Notes under the pieces: generated by a model
Database searches by the model: none
What the model was told of the DNA's origin: nothing
Seen by the model: only the letters and a program-made list of their open reading frames with translations
Source: Dromaius novaehollandiae
Taxonomy: Eukaryota > Chordata > Aves > Casuariiformes > Dromaiidae
DNA length: 64,000 nt
Assembly (NCBI RefSeq): GCF_036370855.1
Contig: NC_088102.1
Coordinates: forward strand, 38,043,835-38,107,834
Reading direction: 5' to 3'
Shown: piece by piece, positions 61,859 through 64,000 of the stretch
Numbering within the stretch: position 1 is the stretch's first letter
Layout of the letters: every line of letters starts with the position of its first letter
Made by a program: the position numbers and the translations under genes

Positions 61859-63407
61859 GTAACAACTTTTACATCGTCTTTGCTTAATGCTTCATAGCAG
61901 CAATGTCAATTTTTTGAAATAAGAAAACTTGCCTATGCAGGATTGCAGTATTCCTGCAGCATTTAACCTCCCAGTCAACTGCATTGAGACCTGGGTCCTC
62001 AAAAGATATACAGACCCTTGGTTTACTTATGCCAATCAATAGCCAATGGAGACAAGGTGCTTCAGTAGCTATGGCCCAACTTCTTACAGAGCATATACAG
62101 AACAACACCTAATTCCAGTTAAAAACTTTACATAATGCTTGGCACAAAAAGGCCAGCACCTGTTTCTATGTGCTAGAGAACATTTGTATTGCATATAATT
62201 GCCAGAAACCTTAATACCTGAAAAAGTACTTCTCCTATTCTGCTAGGTCAAATACTAGAAACTGAAAATAACCTTAGATCATAAATATAGTGTCCTACTT
62301 TACTATTACTACTACTGTGGAGTTAAAAAAAAAAAAAAAAAAAAAAAAAAAGCTTCTCAATGAAGGGAAGTCTTTTGCTTCATAATCTAAACATAAGACT
62401 GCAACTTCCCTTTCTATTCTAGAGCCAGAGCACAATTAGCACCTGGCTCTGGAATATCAAGTATATATCAATCATATCTGCATCTGTGCTCTAAGTCTCC
62501 ACCTAGGAAAGGGGACCAGCTGCTTACTAATCTCATTCCTTAAGCATAATATTTCAGAAATTCATACTCAGTTGTGTCCATTGAACCATCATGAGGGTAT
62601 CTGGAAGTGCTGAAGTTCTTGTCTTGAAGTTTCCCAGGAGGAGAAGCATCACCATGGTCAGCCACTGTGACACATGCTTGAGGTCTGCACTGCTCAGTCC
62701 CACTGGATGCCTAGGAGCTCACAGCTCACATGCCAGAGCTTCTTTGCTGTCTCATCATCCCGGCCCCGTGGAGATACATATGCTGGCTGGCAATCACTAT
62801 AAGGGGAACATGATTGTTGTGGGGTTTTTTTGTTTATTTTTTTTAAGTAAATCAAACATTTCTATCAGCATTAGAATACTGAAATGTCTGTGGTAAGGAG
62901 AGGAGAGTTGCTTTCTACCAGCTTAACTCAAGTCCAGTTGAAGGATAGGAGGATAAGTAGCAGATGAGCAAGGGCTGCTGCAAAGCCACCTTAGGAAGGC
63001 TTCCTTTCTACCTGGCTAGGGAAGAGGAATCTTCCCCCATGGCACCAAGAACTGGCTCTACATCTGTTTCTCTGTATCTGTTGTCTTGACTCTTAAAGAA
63101 ACCCTAGCCCAGATACACTGAGCTATGTACTCTTCAGTGTAAGCTTTTGCTAATACTACTACAAAGGACTATAAATGCTAGCCAAGCTTCTGCAAAAGCA
63201 GCTTTTCCAGCAAACACTACAAAAAAGCCACTTGAATAGCCCTTCATTCAGAACTATTTGTCTCATCTAATTCATCCCACTGTACCGCAGTTCACTAAAG
63301 GCAGAGCTACCCCAGGCCGGTAATACTATAACAACCATATAGTGTTTTATACTATGCCTTTTTCCTCTATCCTCTGTAGGGTGGCTCACTCTTCTCAGTT
63401 CCTGCAA

Positions 63408-63475
63408 CCAGACAGCATGCTGTCTGGAATAGGGACTATGCTTTCTTATCTTATTAGTTGCATGCTGCAACTAAT
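63408..63475. repeat. Pair of adjacent inverted repeats
   Basis: A perfect 20-bp palindrome, CCAGACAGCATGCTGTCTGG (63408-63427), is followed 25 bp later by ATTAGTTGCA-TGC-TGCAACTAAT (63453-63475), with 10-bp arms. Both centre on GCATGC. Function unknown. Confidence 0.7.
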
Positions 63476-64000
63476 GGGAGGCTTAAGGGAGCAGAGGAAA
63501 TCACATCTCTGAGATTTCTAACCATTCTAGACTCTGCAAAACATAGTGGTTGTATACTCCATACTGCACAACCTGTGATGTTCCCCCAAAAAAGGCTATG
63601 GTGGACTTTGCCTGGCTTGCTGTAGCCCATAAGGCTTTTTTTTTTTTTTAATGTTTATACTTATGCTTTATATTCTATTGGGTGGAAATTATTTTAGGCC
63701 AGTCCACTGTAAAACCAGGCACACTTGTGAATTAGTGTGTTTCAGCTATTTGTTTCCCACTAAGTCCAAAACTGTCTCTTCTATTATGAAGTTAAAATCT
63801 ACATAAATTTTCTGTACTCCAGCACATAAATGCTCCATTTATATCCTGGGAGAAACAATCATGCAGGGAAGATTAAGGCACCTATTTATATACTACTCAA
63901 GTCTGATTAAGATGTTACAAGCTCCAGGTGAAGATCAGACAAAACCATTACAGAGAATAATCTGCTCACTTACTTATCACAAGGGAGGAAAGCTCTGCAA

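Larger units (their letters stand above)
60710..64000. other. Right-end non-coding stretch
   Basis: Mostly unique AT-rich sequence with a poly(A) run at 62325-62351 and several inverted repeats (62419-62452, 63408-63427, 63453-63475). No recognisable exon on either strand. It may be intergenic, or in part the 3' UTR of a convergent minus-strand gene beyond the window. Confidence 0.4.

Overview
The window is vertebrate nuclear DNA and most likely from a bird; another sauropsid cannot be excluded. The evidence is compact introns, low repeat density, a CR1 LINE tail, a solo retroviral LTR, a few very old MIR-like SINE relics, and protein sequences close to but clearly diverged from their human counterparts. 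There is no prokaryotic content, no CRISPR array and no operon.

Layout. (1) 1-1160: the last coding exon and 3' UTR of PLEK2 (pleckstrin-2) on the + strand. (2) About 2670-4800, minus strand: three coding exons of a galectin-related protein of the LGALSL type, probably the paralogue that mammals lack. Its first coding exon is not certain; a three-codon candidate lies at 5809-5817. (3) About 7600-9230: a CpG island with CCAAT boxes and a CAAGATGGCGGC (TISU/YY1) element, which is the promoter and leader of the next gene. (4) 9027-58016, + strand: the whole of ZFYVE26 (spastizin, SPG15). I placed 41 coding exons. All have GT-AG introns and all join in phase, giving a predicted protein of 2564 residues with an intact FYVE zinc finger at about residues 1825-1883. 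(5) 58017 to about 60300: the ZFYVE26 3' UTR with three AATAAA signals. (6) 60300-64000: no recognised coding exon; a MIR-like relic, poly(A) tracts, inverted repeats, and two minus-strand AATAAA signals that could end a convergent gene lying beyond the window.

The three genes do not form a pathway. PLEK2 is a PH/DEP membrane-cytoskeleton adaptor. The galectin-related protein has a beta-sandwich fold with part of its sugar site lost. ZFYVE26 binds PI3P and works with spatacsin and AP-5 in lysosome reformation, autophagy and cytokinesis. The main interest lies in the gene order, the galectin-related paralogue, the leader uORFs, an intronic minisatellite of about 540 bp, and a solo LTR with an intact 5-bp target duplication. 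I found no convincing new biological system.
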